This document shows positions 25,906-34,707 of a stretch of 64,000 bases of DNA, piece by piece. The DNA lies in assembly GCF_004519545.1 (NCBI RefSeq), contig NZ_SDKM01000007.1, forward strand, positions 90,442 to 154,441, read 5' to 3'. This DNA is from Nocardioides guangzhouensis. GTDB lineage: Bacteria > Actinomycetota > Actinomycetes > Propionibacteriales > Nocardioidaceae. The translations under genes were made by a program, and so were the position numbers. The notes under the pieces were generated by a model, which was given only the letters and a program-made list of their open reading frames with translations, had not been told where the DNA came from and ran no database searches. The stretch's first letter is position 1; every line of letters starts with the position of its first letter.

Positions 25906-26864
25906 CTCGCCCGGATGTCGTGGTCGAACAGGATCACCGAGTAGAGGTCGCCCGCGTTGTCCCGCTTGCTCTGGACGGTGTCCAGGCAAGCCTGCTGGTC
26001 GTCTCCGAGGAGTCCCTTGGCCGGGCAGTCGAAGACCGGCATCAAGTCGCCGGAGTTGGTGAGGTCGGCCACCACCGGGAACTTCGGCACGCCGCCGTTG
26101 GAGCACAGGGTCTTGTCGCAGGCGACCACGAACGTGGCCGGGTCGGTCTTGCTGTAGAGCTTGTTGCCGTCGGCGTCCTTCAGCGATGCCACTGCGGTGA
26201 CCAGTCCCGCGGGCTGCTGGCTGGAGCCCGTGAAGCAGGCGACCTCCCCGAGCTTGAACACGCCCACGCACGACTCGACGTACATCAGCACGGTGCCGGT
26301 GCCGCCGTTGGGCAGCCGGAGGAAACCGCAGACCGGGTTCGCGGCGGTCGGGGCGGCGCACCCGGGGTCGGTCACGTTCAGGGGTGTGCCCTCCCTCGCG
26401 GTCGCCTTGACCGCGGTCGAGGCCACGTTGATCGTGGCCGAGCCCTGGTCGAGGCTGACGCCGCCGGTGACCGAGGCGGTGAGCACGACGCCGTTCGCGA
26501 ACGTGGAGTACGTCGCGCCCGTGATCGTCACCCGCGAGGCGTTCTTCGCGATGGTGCCGGTCGTGGTGCCGCCGAGCGTGCCCGGGCCCGACGCGGTCAG
26601 CCGGACGGTGGTGGCGCGGGTGACCGCCATCGGGGCACCGGTCTCGTCCCGCGCCTCGACCACGACCGAGGTCGACCGTCCCTGGACCGCTGCGCCCGTC
26701 AGGCCCGTGAGGCCGGTCCCCGCGTCGCTGACCGAGATGATCGCGAGGGAGCCCTTGACGGCATCGGCCCGGGCCGGGTTCGATGCCGCGACGGCGAGGG
26801 GCACGACGGCCACCACGACGGCGGCGAGGACCGAGAGAAGTCGGCGGTGGGCGGGTCGTGGCAT
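25896..26864 (-). CDS. Secreted protein with Ig-like (Big-type) domain
   Basis: 322 residues from the ATG at 26864. A Sec signal peptide (LLSVLAAVVVAVVPLAVAA) is followed by a bacterial Ig-like segment (TSVVVEARDETGAPMAV...TVRLTASGPGTLGGTTTG), then a cysteine-rich C-terminal half without recognised family. It is probably an extracellular or wall-associated protein. Its 3' end overlaps the cyclase gene by 10 bp in convergent orientation, and its start faces the MFS-patatin gene across a 187-bp gap with tandem repeats. Confidence 0.65.
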   Translation of the reverse strand: MPRPAHRRLLSVLAAVVVAVVPLAVAASNPARADAVKGSLAIISVSDAGTGLTGLTGAAVQGRSTSVVVEARDETGAPMAVTRATTVRLTASGPGTLGGTTTGTIAKNASRVTITGATYSTFANGVVLTASVTGGVSLDQGSATINVASTAVKATAREGTPLNVTDPGCAAPTAANPVCGFLRLPNGGTGTVLMYVESCVGVFKLGEVACFTGSSQQPAGLVTAVASLKDADGNKLYSKTDPATFVVACDKTLCSNGGVPKFPVVADLTNSGDLMPVFDCPAKGLLGDDQQACLDTVQSKRDNAGDLYSVILFDHDIRASHP

Positions 26865-26878
26865 CGGCGGTCCCCGGT

Positions 26879-26914
26879 CTGGTCGGATGTCTGGTCGGAT
26901 GTCTGGTCGACGGT
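26879..26914. repeat. Three tandem 12-bp repeats in a divergent promoter region
   Basis: CTGGTCGGATGT occurs twice in direct succession (26879-26890, 26891-26902), followed by the variant CTGGTCGACGGT (26903-26914). The array lies just upstream of the secreted-protein start and within the shared gap before the MFS-cNMP-patatin gene, so it may be a regulator-binding array. Confidence 0.65.
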
Positions 26915-27051
26915 CGCTCCATGCTCGCGTCCGGACCGGACCGGCACATGCGGGCAATGGCGTAGTCCCGCCTCGTCCTTTCGGCCTACGGCATTTGTCC
27001 TGGTACCGCTGCGGGGTCCCGGCGCGGCCCTGCGTCCCTACCGTCGGGAGG

Positions 27052-30000
27052 GTGCTGCAGGGGACCACCGCGGCACCGGCGTCGAGCCGGGTGCCGGAGT
27101 CGCGGGTGCTGCTGGTTGCCGCGTTCGGCGCGTTCCTCGCCTTCCTCGACGTGACCATCGTCAACGTCGCGTTCCCCAGCATCCGCGAGTCGTTCCCGGG
27201 GACCACGATCGCCGAGCTGTCCTGGGTGCTCAACGCCTACAACATCGTGCTGGCCGCGACGATGGTGCTCTGCGGGCGGCTCGCCGACCTCCTCGGGCGG
27301 CGCCGGCTGTACGTCGGCGGGATCGTGCTGTTCGCGCTCGCCTCGCTCTGGTGCGCGGTCTCGGGCTCGGTCGGGATGCTGGTCGTCGCCCGCGCGGTGC
27401 AGGCGCTGGGCGCCGCGATGCTGGTGCCGGCCTCGCTCGCCCTGGTGATCGAGGCGTTCCCGTCCAGCCGGCGCGCGCACGCGGTCGGGCTGTGGGGAGC
27501 GACCGCCGCGGTCGCGGCCGGCCTCGGGCCCCCGATCGGTGGCGCACTGGTCGAGTGGGGCAGCTGGCGCTGGGCCTTCCTGGTCAACGTGCCGGTCGGG
27601 CTGGTGGCCGTCCTGCTGGCCCGGCGCAGCCTCGTGGAGAGCCGCAGCCCGGGGCGGCGCCGGCTGCCCGACGTACGCGGGGCCGTGCTGCTGGCCCTGG
27701 CCCTCGGCCTGCTCACGACCGCGATCACCACCGGCAACGACTGGGGCTGGACCAGCGCCGGGGTGCTGCTCTGCTTCGCCGGCGCCGCCGTCACCGCGGC
27801 CGGCTTCGCGGTCAGCTCCCGCGTGCACCCGGTGCCGCTGGTCGACCGGCCGCTGCTGCGCGAGCGCGGCTTCACCGTCGCCAACGTCGCCTCCACGGTC
27901 GCCGGGATGGGCTTCTACGCCTACCTGCTCACGAACGTGCTGTGGCTGCAGTACATCTGGGGGTACGACGTGCTCCGGGCCGGCCTCGCGCTGGTGCCGG
28001 CCGCGCTGGTGGCCGCGGTCGTGGCCGGTCTGCTCGGCCCGGTGGCCCAGCGGCACGGCTACCTCGTCGTGGTCGTGCCCGGAGCGCTGGTGTGGGCCGC
28101 CGCCTACGTCTGGTACGCCACGGCCACCGGCGTCGAGCCGGCCTTCCTCACCGAGTGGCTGCCGGGCCAGGTGCTCAGCGGGATCGGGGTCGGCGCCACC
28201 CTGCCGATCCTCGGCAGCGCGTCCCTGGCCGCGGTCCCCGGCGGCGGCTACGCGACGGCCTCCGCGATCAACTCCAGCGTGCGACAGCTCGGCGGCGTGC
28301 TCGGCGTGGCCCTGCTGGTGGTCATCATCGGCGACCCGACGCCCCTCGAGGCCGAGGGCGTGTTCCGGGACGGCTGGGTCTTCGCGGCCTGCTGCTTCGC
28401 CGCCACGGCCGTGGTGGCGCTGGGCCTGGTCGGGGTGCGCGAGCGCGGAGCCCCGGAGTCGGCCGACCGCGACCCGGCGGCGGTCGCCCGGGACGTGCGG
28501 GTCGCGGCTCCCGAGGACGCGCCGGAGGTCGGGGCCGGGGCGGCCGTGGGGGCGCCCTGGCTGGCCCGGCTCGACGACGAGGCGCGGACCGCGCTCCTGC
28601 ACGCGGCCGAGACCGTCCACCTGGCCGCCGGGGACGAGCTGTTCCGGGCCGGCGACTCCGCCGACACGGCGTACCTCGTCGTCTCCGGACGGCTCGAGGT
28701 CGTCCTCGACGACGCCCCGCTACGGCTGCTCGGACCGGGCTCGGTGCTCGGCGAGCTGGCCGTGCTCGCGGCCGGGAGTCGCAGCGCCACCGTGCGCGCG
28801 CACCGCGACTCCGTCCTCCGCCGGCTGCGGCCCGACGCTCTCGACCGGGTGCTCGTCGACCACCCCGACTCGGCCCGGGCGCTGGTCTCCGTGCTCGCGG
28901 AGCAGCTGGCCTCGCCCCACCGGCCGGCGCCGCGCGGCTCCGCCCCGCGGACCGTGGCGGTGGTCGCGCTGCACCCGGGGGCGCCGGTCCCCGCCGTGGC
29001 CGACGTGCTGGCCGGGCGACTGGCCCGCCACTGCACCGTCGTGCGCCCGGGCGTGGTCGACGCCGACGGGCTGGCCCGGGCCGAGCTGGACCACGACCGG
29101 GTGCTGCTGGAGGCCGCCGACCCGGACGGCGACGCGCGCTGGTGGGCGAGCGCCGTACGCCAGGCCGACCGGGTGGTCGCGGTCGCGGACGCCGGCCACG
29201 CCCCCTCGGGTCCGCTGCCCACGGTGCCGCCCGGCGCCGACCTCGTGCTCGTCGGGGCCCCGCTCGCGGCCGACCCCGCGCGCTGGAGCGCGGCGCTGGA
29301 CGCGTGGCAGGTGACCGTCGTCGAACGGGTCGACCCGACCGGGCTGCGGACGCTCGCGGACCGGTTGGCGGGCCGGTCGCTCGGGCTGGTGCTGGCCGGC
29401 GGCGGGGCCCGGGCGCTCGCCCACGTCGGTGTGCTGGCGGCGCTGGAGGAGGCCGGCGTACCCGTCGACCGGGTGGCCGGCTGCAGCGTCGGCGGGATGG
29501 TGGCCGGCCTGCATGCCTCCGGGCGGTCCAGCGAGGAGGTGCGGGACGTGGCGTACGCCGAGTTCGTGCGCCGCAAGCCGTTCTCCGACTACACGCTCCC
29601 GCGGCACGCCCTGGCCCGCGGCGCCCGGGTGCGTGCCGGGCTGGTCCGGGCCTTCGGGGACACGCCGATCGAGGCGCTGCCGCACCAGTTCCGCTGCGTC
29701 AGCACCGACCTGAACGCGCGGGAGGTCGTGGTCCACCGCCGCGGTCGGCTGCTCGACGCGCTCATGGCCACGGTCGCACTGCCCGGGCTGTTCCCCCCGG
29801 TCGTCCTCGACGGGCGCGTGCTCGTCGACGGCGGAGTCCTCGCGAACCTGCCGACGAGCGCCCTCACCGAGCGCGACGAGGGTCCGGTGGTGGCGGTGAA
29901 CATCGGCATGGGCGGGTCCGGCGGGTCGCCCTCCCGCGTCCCACCGCCCGACCGGCCGGCAAGGCCGCCGCGGGTGCCGCTGCTCGGGGAGACGCTGCTG

Positions 30001-30180
30001 CGCACCATGCTCATCGGCAGCGGTGGTGCCGCCGCGGAGGCGCGGGCCCTCGGCGCGGTGGTGGTGACCCCGCCCTCGCTGGGCGTCGGGCTCCTGGAGT
30101 TCCACCAGTTCGACGTGCTCCACCAGGCCGGGCTGCAGGCCGGACGGCGACTGATCGAGGACGGCCTGCTGCCGGTCTGA
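27052..30180 (+). CDS. MFS transporter-cNMP-patatin-like phospholipase fusion
   Basis: 1042 residues from GTG 27052; a GTG at 27091 is possible because the GGGAGG lies too close to the first. Residues ~15-470 are a 14-helix DHA2-type MFS transporter (FLDVTIVNVAFP). Residues ~505-615 are a cNMP domain (GELAVLAAGSRSATV). Residues ~775-980 are a patatin domain with oxyanion loop GGGARAL, nucleophile Ser812 (GCSVGG) and Asp926 (DGG), so the Ser-Asp dyad is intact. The cNMP-patatin half resembles neuropathy target esterase. M. tuberculosis Rv3239c and Rv3728 share this architecture and length. Lipid export or remodelling under cAMP control is inferred. Confidence 0.88.
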   Translation: MLQGTTAAPASSRVPESRVLLVAAFGAFLAFLDVTIVNVAFPSIRESFPGTTIAELSWVLNAYNIVLAATMVLCGRLADLLGRRRLYVGGIVLFALASLWCAVSGSVGMLVVARAVQALGAAMLVPASLALVIEAFPSSRRAHAVGLWGATAAVAAGLGPPIGGALVEWGSWRWAFLVNVPVGLVAVLLARRSLVESRSPGRRRLPDVRGAVLLALALGLLTTAITTGNDWGWTSAGVLLCFAGAAVTAAGFAVSSRVHPVPLVDRPLLRERGFTVANVASTVAGMGFYAYLLTNVLWLQYIWGYDVLRAGLALVPAALVAAVVAGLLGPVAQRHGYLVVVVPGALVWAAAYVWYATATGVEPAFLTEWLPGQVLSGIGVGATLPILGSASLAAVPGGGYATASAINSSVRQLGGVLGVALLVVIIGDPTPLEAEGVFRDGWVFAACCFAATAVVALGLVGVRERGAPESADRDPAAVARDVRVAAPEDAPEVGAGAAVGAPWLARLDDEARTALLHAAETVHLAAGDELFRAGDSADTAYLVVSGRLEVVLDDAPLRLLGPGSVLGELAVLAAGSRSATVRAHRDSVLRRLRPDALDRVLVDHPDSARALVSVLAEQLASPHRPAPRGSAPRTVAVVALHPGAPVPAVADVLAGRLARHCTVVRPGVVDADGLARAELDHDRVLLEAADPDGDARWWASAVRQADRVVAVADAGHAPSGPLPTVPPGADLVLVGAPLAADPARWSAALDAWQVTVVERVDPTGLRTLADRLAGRSLGLVLAGGGARALAHVGVLAALEEAGVPVDRVAGCSVGGMVAGLHASGRSSEEVRDVAYAEFVRRKPFSDYTLPRHALARGARVRAGLVRAFGDTPIEALPHQFRCVSTDLNAREVVVHRRGRLLDALMATVALPGLFPPVVLDGRVLVDGGVLANLPTSALTERDEGPVVAVNIGMGGSGGSPSRVPPPDRPARPPRVPLLGETLLRTMLIGSGGAAAEARALGAVVVTPPSLGVGLLEFHQFDVLHQAGLQAGRRLIEDGLLPV

Positions 30181-30337
30181 ACGTCACGCCGGGCGCTGCC
30201 GAGCCCTCGGGCTGCATGGGCAATTGTGACTATTGTCCGGCTTTGCGCGCTCAACCTACGTTGGCATGACCACGCATTCTGACCGTCGAGGCCGGGCGCG
30301 CCGTGGGGTTCCCGGGTCGGTCGAACGGAGGACCCCC

Positions 30338-30958
30338 ATGCTGGAGCTGGCGCCGGCGTACGCCGGGAGCGACCCGGTTCGTGCGCTGTACCACGACCTC
30401 CGGCAGCCGCTGGGCGCGATCCGGGTGCTCGCCGAGGCCGACGGCGTCGACCCGGAGCGGCGGCTGGCGCTGATCGCTGACGAGGTGGCGTGGATGGGCC
30501 GCATGGTCGAGTCGGTGCTCACCGACGCCGCCGACGACGACCTCGTCGTGGTCGACGTGGTGGCGTGCGTGCGCCGGGCGCTCGCGTCGGCCGAGCCCGC
30601 GGCCCACTGCGCGCTGCACCTGCACGCCCCGGTCGAGGGCGCTGCCGCGACGGCCCGCCCGGTGGCGCTCACCCGGGCGATCGCGTGCCTGGTCGACAAC
30701 GCCGTCCGCGCCGCCGGGCCGGGCGGCCGGGTGGACGTGGCGGTCACCGCCGGCGACGCCGTGGTCGAGGTCGCGGTGCGCGACGACGGCCCCGGTCCCG
30801 GCGGCCTGGCCCCGCAGACCTCGCTCGGGCTGGCCACCACCCGGGCGCTCGTCGCCAGCTGCACCGGCACCTTCCGGCTCGCCCCCGGACCCGACGGGGG
30901 AGCCGAGGCGGCGATCTGGCTGAGCGCGGCCCGGGACGAGGAGGGCGTCGTCGCATGA
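30338..30958 (+). CDS. Small soluble sensor histidine kinase
   Basis: 206 residues from the ATG at 30338, with GGAGG six bases upstream. The HisKA-like motif YHDLRQPLGAIRVL carries His19, and the ATPase domain shows CLVDNAVRAAG and RDDGPGPG followed by LGLATTRAL. There is no sensor domain or membrane helix: the protein is almost only the catalytic core, so input must come from a partner. Its stop overlaps the start of the first response-regulator gene (ATGA). A possible role in controlling the tad genes downstream is inferred from position only. Confidence 0.82.
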   Translation: MLELAPAYAGSDPVRALYHDLRQPLGAIRVLAEADGVDPERRLALIADEVAWMGRMVESVLTDAADDDLVVVDVVACVRRALASAEPAAHCALHLHAPVEGAAATARPVALTRAIACLVDNAVRAAGPGGRVDVAVTAGDAVVEVAVRDDGPGPGGLAPQTSLGLATTRALVASCTGTFRLAPGPDGGAEAAIWLSAARDEEGVVA

Positions 30959-31680
30959 GGCTCGTGCTCGCGGACGACCACCTCATGCTGCTGGAGGCGC
31001 TCGCGCTGGCCCTCACCGCCCGCGGGCACGACGTCGTCGGCCGGGCGACCACGCCCGAGCACGCCGTACGGCTGGTGCGCCGGTTCGCCCCCGACCTCTG
31101 CCTGCTCGACGTGCACTTCCCCGGCGGCAGCGGCCTGGCCGCGATCCGTCCGATCCTCGAGGCCAGTGCGCGGACCCGCGTGGTGATGTTCTCGGGCTGG
31201 CGCGAGGCCCACACGGTCGAGCGTGCCCGCGTCGAGGGCGCCACCGGGTTCGTCAGCAAGGAGCAGCCGCTGGCCGAGGTCCTCGACGACCTGGAACGGG
31301 CCGGGCGCGGGACGCCCATCCACGTCCCGGCCCCGCGGACCGCCGCCACCGGTGGCGAGACCGACCGCGACGACCCCCTGTGGCAGCTGCGGTTCCTGAC
31401 CGACCGCGAGTGGCAGGTGATGCGCTGCATCCTGGACGGGCTGACCACGGCGGAGATGGCGGAGGCGATGGGGGTACGCCGCAACACCGCACGCACCCAC
31501 GTCCAGAACCTGCTCGGCAAGCTCGGCGTGCACTCGCGGCTCCGGGCTGCCGCACTGGTCTCCGCGCACGCCACCGACGACACCTGGCCGGCGCACCTCC
31601 GCGAGCCGGGCAGCGGCCGGGTGCCGGTGCTCGACGAGCCGGGGTCCGCCCCGGCCGGAGGTGCCGCCGTCGGCACCTGA
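30955..31680 (+). CDS. NarL/LuxR-family response regulator 1
   Basis: 241 residues. Receiver domain with Asp7-Asp8, phospho-acceptor Asp52 (LLDVHFPG) and Lys102, then a LuxR-type helix-turn-helix (LTDREWQVMRCILDGLTTAE...TARTHVQNLLGKLGVHSR). The C-terminal ~30 residues are a Pro/Ala/Gly-rich tail. Translation is coupled to the kinase gene by the ATGA overlap. The DNA-binding helix is very like that of the next gene, so the two regulators arose by duplication. Confidence 0.9.
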   Translation: MRLVLADDHLMLLEALALALTARGHDVVGRATTPEHAVRLVRRFAPDLCLLDVHFPGGSGLAAIRPILEASARTRVVMFSGWREAHTVERARVEGATGFVSKEQPLAEVLDDLERAGRGTPIHVPAPRTAATGGETDRDDPLWQLRFLTDREWQVMRCILDGLTTAEMAEAMGVRRNTARTHVQNLLGKLGVHSRLRAAALVSAHATDDTWPAHLREPGSGRVPVLDEPGSAPAGGAAVGT

Positions 31681-31695
31681 CGGGACCACGAGCAC

Positions 31696-32358
31696 ATGGG
31701 ACCGCGGGTCAGGGTGGCGGTGGTCGACGACCACCAGGTGTTCGCCGACGCCCTCGCCGAGCGGCTGGCCGCCGAGCCCGACCTCGAGGTGCAGGGCACC
31801 GCGGCCTCGGGCGCGCAGGCGGTGGCGCTGCTCGACGAGCAGGAGGTCGACGTGGTCACCCTCGACCTGGTGCTCGGAGTGGAGGACGGGCTCGACGTCG
31901 CCCGGGAGCTGGCGCAGCGCAACCCCGGGCTCGGCATGGTCGTGGTGACCGGCGCCGACGCCGACGTCCGGTGTCTGGAGGCGGTCCGGATCGGGGTGCG
32001 CGGCTGGGTGTCGAAGCTCGAGGGCACGGCGACCCTGGTCGATGCGGTGCGCGGCGTGGCCCGGGGCGAGACGCACCTGCCGCCGGGCCTGCTCAGCGAC
32101 GTGCTCACCGGCCTGACCGTGCTCGCCGACGGCGCCGGCAGTGCCGACGAGGCCGTGGTCGCCCGGCTCTCGCAACGCGAGCTCGACGTGCTGCGGTGCC
32201 TGGTCGACGGCCGGTCCCGCCGGGAGATCGGGGAGATCCTCGGGGTGTCGCCGAACACCGTGCGCACGCACGTGCAGAGCATCCTCGGGAAGTTCGGCGT
32301 GCACTCGGCGCTGACCGCCGTGGCGATCGCGCGGCGGGCCGGGGTGGTCCGGTCGTAG
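31696..32358 (+). CDS. NarL/LuxR-family response regulator 2
   Basis: 220 residues. Receiver domain with VVDDH, phospho-acceptor Asp57 (TLDLVLG) and Lys near 105 (WVSKLEG), then a LuxR helix-turn-helix (LSQRELDVLRCLVDGRSRRE...TVRTHVQSILGKFGVHS). It begins 15 bp after the first regulator. One kinase with two paralogous regulators suggests branching output or competition for phosphate. The tad operon begins 130 bp downstream. Confidence 0.9.
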   Translation: MGPRVRVAVVDDHQVFADALAERLAAEPDLEVQGTAASGAQAVALLDEQEVDVVTLDLVLGVEDGLDVARELAQRNPGLGMVVVTGADADVRCLEAVRIGVRGWVSKLEGTATLVDAVRGVARGETHLPPGLLSDVLTGLTVLADGAGSADEAVVARLSQRELDVLRCLVDGRSRREIGEILGVSPNTVRTHVQSILGKFGVHSALTAVAIARRAGVVRS

Positions 32359-32488
32359 GTCCCGCCCACCGGCCGTCCCGGCTCCGGGCGACCCGGTTTC
32401 CGTCCACAGGGCGGTCCGCCCGTCCGTTCGTCCACAGGCGACGTCGCGGGCGCCGTCGTACGTCGTGGTGCGGGGGCACGGTGAGGGC

Positions 32489-33550
32489 ATGACCTCGCCG
32501 CTGATCATCACCCGTGCCGACCCGCTGCTCGACGAGCTGCTGCGCCTGAGCGCCGCGGCCGGCGTCACGCCGGAGGTGGCCGCCGATCCCGGCGGGGCGC
32601 TGCGCAGCTGGTCCGCGGCGCCGCTGGTCCTGGTCGGGCTCGACGTGGCCGCCGAGCTGGCCGACCTCGGCCCGCCGCGCCGTGGCGGGGTGCACGTGGT
32701 CGGCCTGGGCGCCGTCCCCGACGAGGTCTTCCGGGTCGCGGTGCGGCTCGGCGCGGAGAACGTCGCCGAGCTCCCGCGCTCCGACCAGTGGCTGCTCGAG
32801 CTGCTCGCCGACGCCGGGGAACGGGCGGTCCGGGACGCGGTGACGATCGGTGTGGTCGGCGGATCCGGTGGCAGTGGGGCCACCACCTTCGCCTGCGCGC
32901 TCGCGGTGGTCGCCGCCCGCCGCGGTCCGGCCTGCCTGGTCGACGCCGACCCGCAGGGGCCGGGCGTCGACCAGGTGCTCGGGTTCGACCGGGTCGACGG
33001 GGTCCGGTGGGACGCGCTGCAGCAGACCACAGGCCGGTTGAGCGCCCGGGCGCTCCACGACGCGCTGCCCCGGCGACGGCAGCTCGGCGTGCTGACCTGG
33101 TCCACCGGTCCGCACGGGCCGCTGCCGGCGTTCGCGGCCCGTGAGGCGATGTCGGCCGCGGTCCGCGGGCACGACGTGGTGGTCGTGGACCTGCCCCGGG
33201 CCGCCGACCCGGTGACCGAGGAGCTGGCGGCCCGCTGTCGCCACCTCGTGGTGGTGGCCCGCGCGACCATCCCCGGCTACGCCTCGGCGGCGCGGCTGGT
33301 GTCACGGGTGTCGGCCTCCGGCCCGGTGGGCGTGGTGGTGCGCGGTGCCGGCGTCGACGAGCGCGACGCCGCCTCGGTTCTCGGCGCCGCGGTGCTGACG
33401 ACGATGGGCGACCAGCGGGGCCTCGACGAGTCCGTGGACCTCGGGCTCGGGCCGCTGCGGTCGCGCCGCAGCGTGCTCGGCCGGGCCGCCGCCCGCGTCC
33501 TGGCCTCGCTGCACGACGGCGGAGCCGCCGCCGGTGGAACGGCGGCATGA
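32489..33550 (+). CDS. ssd: Ssd/TadZ-like MinD-family protein
   Basis: 353 residues from the ATG at 32489, with GGTGAGG just upstream. The N-terminal ~115 residues form a degenerate receiver-like domain; the rest is a MinD/ParA-fold ATPase domain with VVGGSGGSGATT in the Walker A place and CLVDADPQGPGVDQVLG after it. The conserved lysines of the deviant Walker A are absent, as in atypical TadZ proteins. Homologous in position to Rv3660c (septum-site-determining protein) at the head of the tad operon, where TadZ/CpaE helps localise the pilus machine. Overlaps tadA (ATGA). Confidence 0.85.
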   Translation: MTSPLIITRADPLLDELLRLSAAAGVTPEVAADPGGALRSWSAAPLVLVGLDVAAELADLGPPRRGGVHVVGLGAVPDEVFRVAVRLGAENVAELPRSDQWLLELLADAGERAVRDAVTIGVVGGSGGSGATTFACALAVVAARRGPACLVDADPQGPGVDQVLGFDRVDGVRWDALQQTTGRLSARALHDALPRRRQLGVLTWSTGPHGPLPAFAAREAMSAAVRGHDVVVVDLPRAADPVTEELAARCRHLVVVARATIPGYASAARLVSRVSASGPVGVVVRGAGVDERDAASVLGAAVLTTMGDQRGLDESVDLGLGPLRSRRSVLGRAAARVLASLHDGGAAAGGTAA

Positions 33551-34707
33551 CCGGTGCGGTGTCGGCCGCGCTCCTCGAGGACGTTCGGGAGCGGCTGGCC
33601 GCGCGCGGCGCCCCGTTCACGCCGCAGCAGGTCGCGGCCGCGCTCCGCGAGCGGGGCAGCCCGGTCGGCGACACGACGGTGCTCGCGGTCCACGAGGCAC
33701 TGCGCCGGGACGTGGTGGGGGCGGGCGTGCTCGATCCGCTCCTGCGCGAGCCGGGGGTGACCGACGTGCTGGTCAACGGCGCCGACCAGGTCTGGGTCGA
33801 CCGCGGCGGCGGGCTGGAACGGGCGCCGGTGCGGTTCCGGGACGAGGAGGAGGTCCGGGCGCTGGCGCAACGGCTGGTCGCCTCGGGTGGGCGGCGCCTC
33901 GACGACGCCACGCCGTACGCCGACGTGCGGTTGGTCGACGGCACCCGCTGCCACGCGGTGCTCTCCCCGGTCGCCCACCCCGGCACCGTGGTCTCGCTGC
34001 GGGTCCCGCACCGCGCCGGGCTGTCCCTCGACGACCTCGCGGCGCGGGGCGCCCTCACCCCGGCCGGGCTGGCCCTGGTCCGCCGGGTGGTGGCCTCGGG
34101 CACCGCCTTCCTGGTCTCGGGGGGCACCGGCAGCGGCAAGACCACCCTGCTCGCCGCGATGCTCGCCGAGGTCGACCCGGCGCACCGGCTGGTGCTGGTC
34201 GAGGACTCCGCCGAGCTGCGACCACCGCACCCGCACGTGGTCGGCCTCGAGTCACGGCCGCCCAACGTCGAGGGCGCCGGAGCGATCGTGCTGCGCGACC
34301 TGGTCCGGCAGGCCCTGCGGATGCGTCCTGACCGGCTGGTGGTCGGCGAGGTGCGGGGTGCCGAGGTGGTGGACCTGATGGCCGCGCTCAACACCGGTCA
34401 CGAAGGTGGCTGCGGCACCCTGCACGCCAACGCCGCCGCAGACGTCCCGGCCCGGGTCGAGGCGCTGGCGCTCGGCGCGGGCCTCGGCCGCGATGCGGCG
34501 CACAGCCAGTTCGCGTCGGCGATCGAGGTGGTGCTGCACCTGGTCCGCGACCCCGACGGACGCCGACGCCTGAGCGAGGTCGCCGTGCCGGACCGGGACT
34601 CCTCCGGCCTCGTGGTGATGAAGCCGGCCGTGACCTTCGACCGAGTCGGGACACCGCGGGAGGGTCCCGGCTGTGACCGGCTCGCCCGGCGTTGGGAGGG
34701 GACGTGA
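33547..34707 (+). CDS. tadA: TadA/VirB11-like secretion ATPase
   Basis: 386 residues, a hexameric ATPase of the type II/IV secretion superfamily that powers Flp/Tad pilus assembly. Walker A is GGTGSGKTT (Lys198), the Asp box is VLVEDSAEL, the Walker B region is RPDRLVVGEVRGAE, and the His box is GGCGTLHANAAAD. The N-terminal domain contains VTDVLVNGADQVWVDR, typical of TadA. It is flanked by overlaps with ssd (ATGA) and tadB (GTGA). Orthologous in position to Rv3659c. Confidence 0.93.
   Translation: MTGAVSAALLEDVRERLAARGAPFTPQQVAAALRERGSPVGDTTVLAVHEALRRDVVGAGVLDPLLREPGVTDVLVNGADQVWVDRGGGLERAPVRFRDEEEVRALAQRLVASGGRRLDDATPYADVRLVDGTRCHAVLSPVAHPGTVVSLRVPHRAGLSLDDLAARGALTPAGLALVRRVVASGTAFLVSGGTGSGKTTLLAAMLAEVDPAHRLVLVEDSAELRPPHPHVVGLESRPPNVEGAGAIVLRDLVRQALRMRPDRLVVGEVRGAEVVDLMAALNTGHEGGCGTLHANAAADVPARVEALALGAGLGRDAAHSQFASAIEVVLHLVRDPDGRRRLSEVAVPDRDSSGLVVMKPAVTFDRVGTPREGPGCDRLARRWEGT

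Noticed and set aside
25197..30269. 1690-codon plus-strand frame across the cyclase, secreted-protein and MFS-patatin genes
   Set aside because: Arg/Gly/Ala-rich shadow frame that crosses gene boundaries on both strands.
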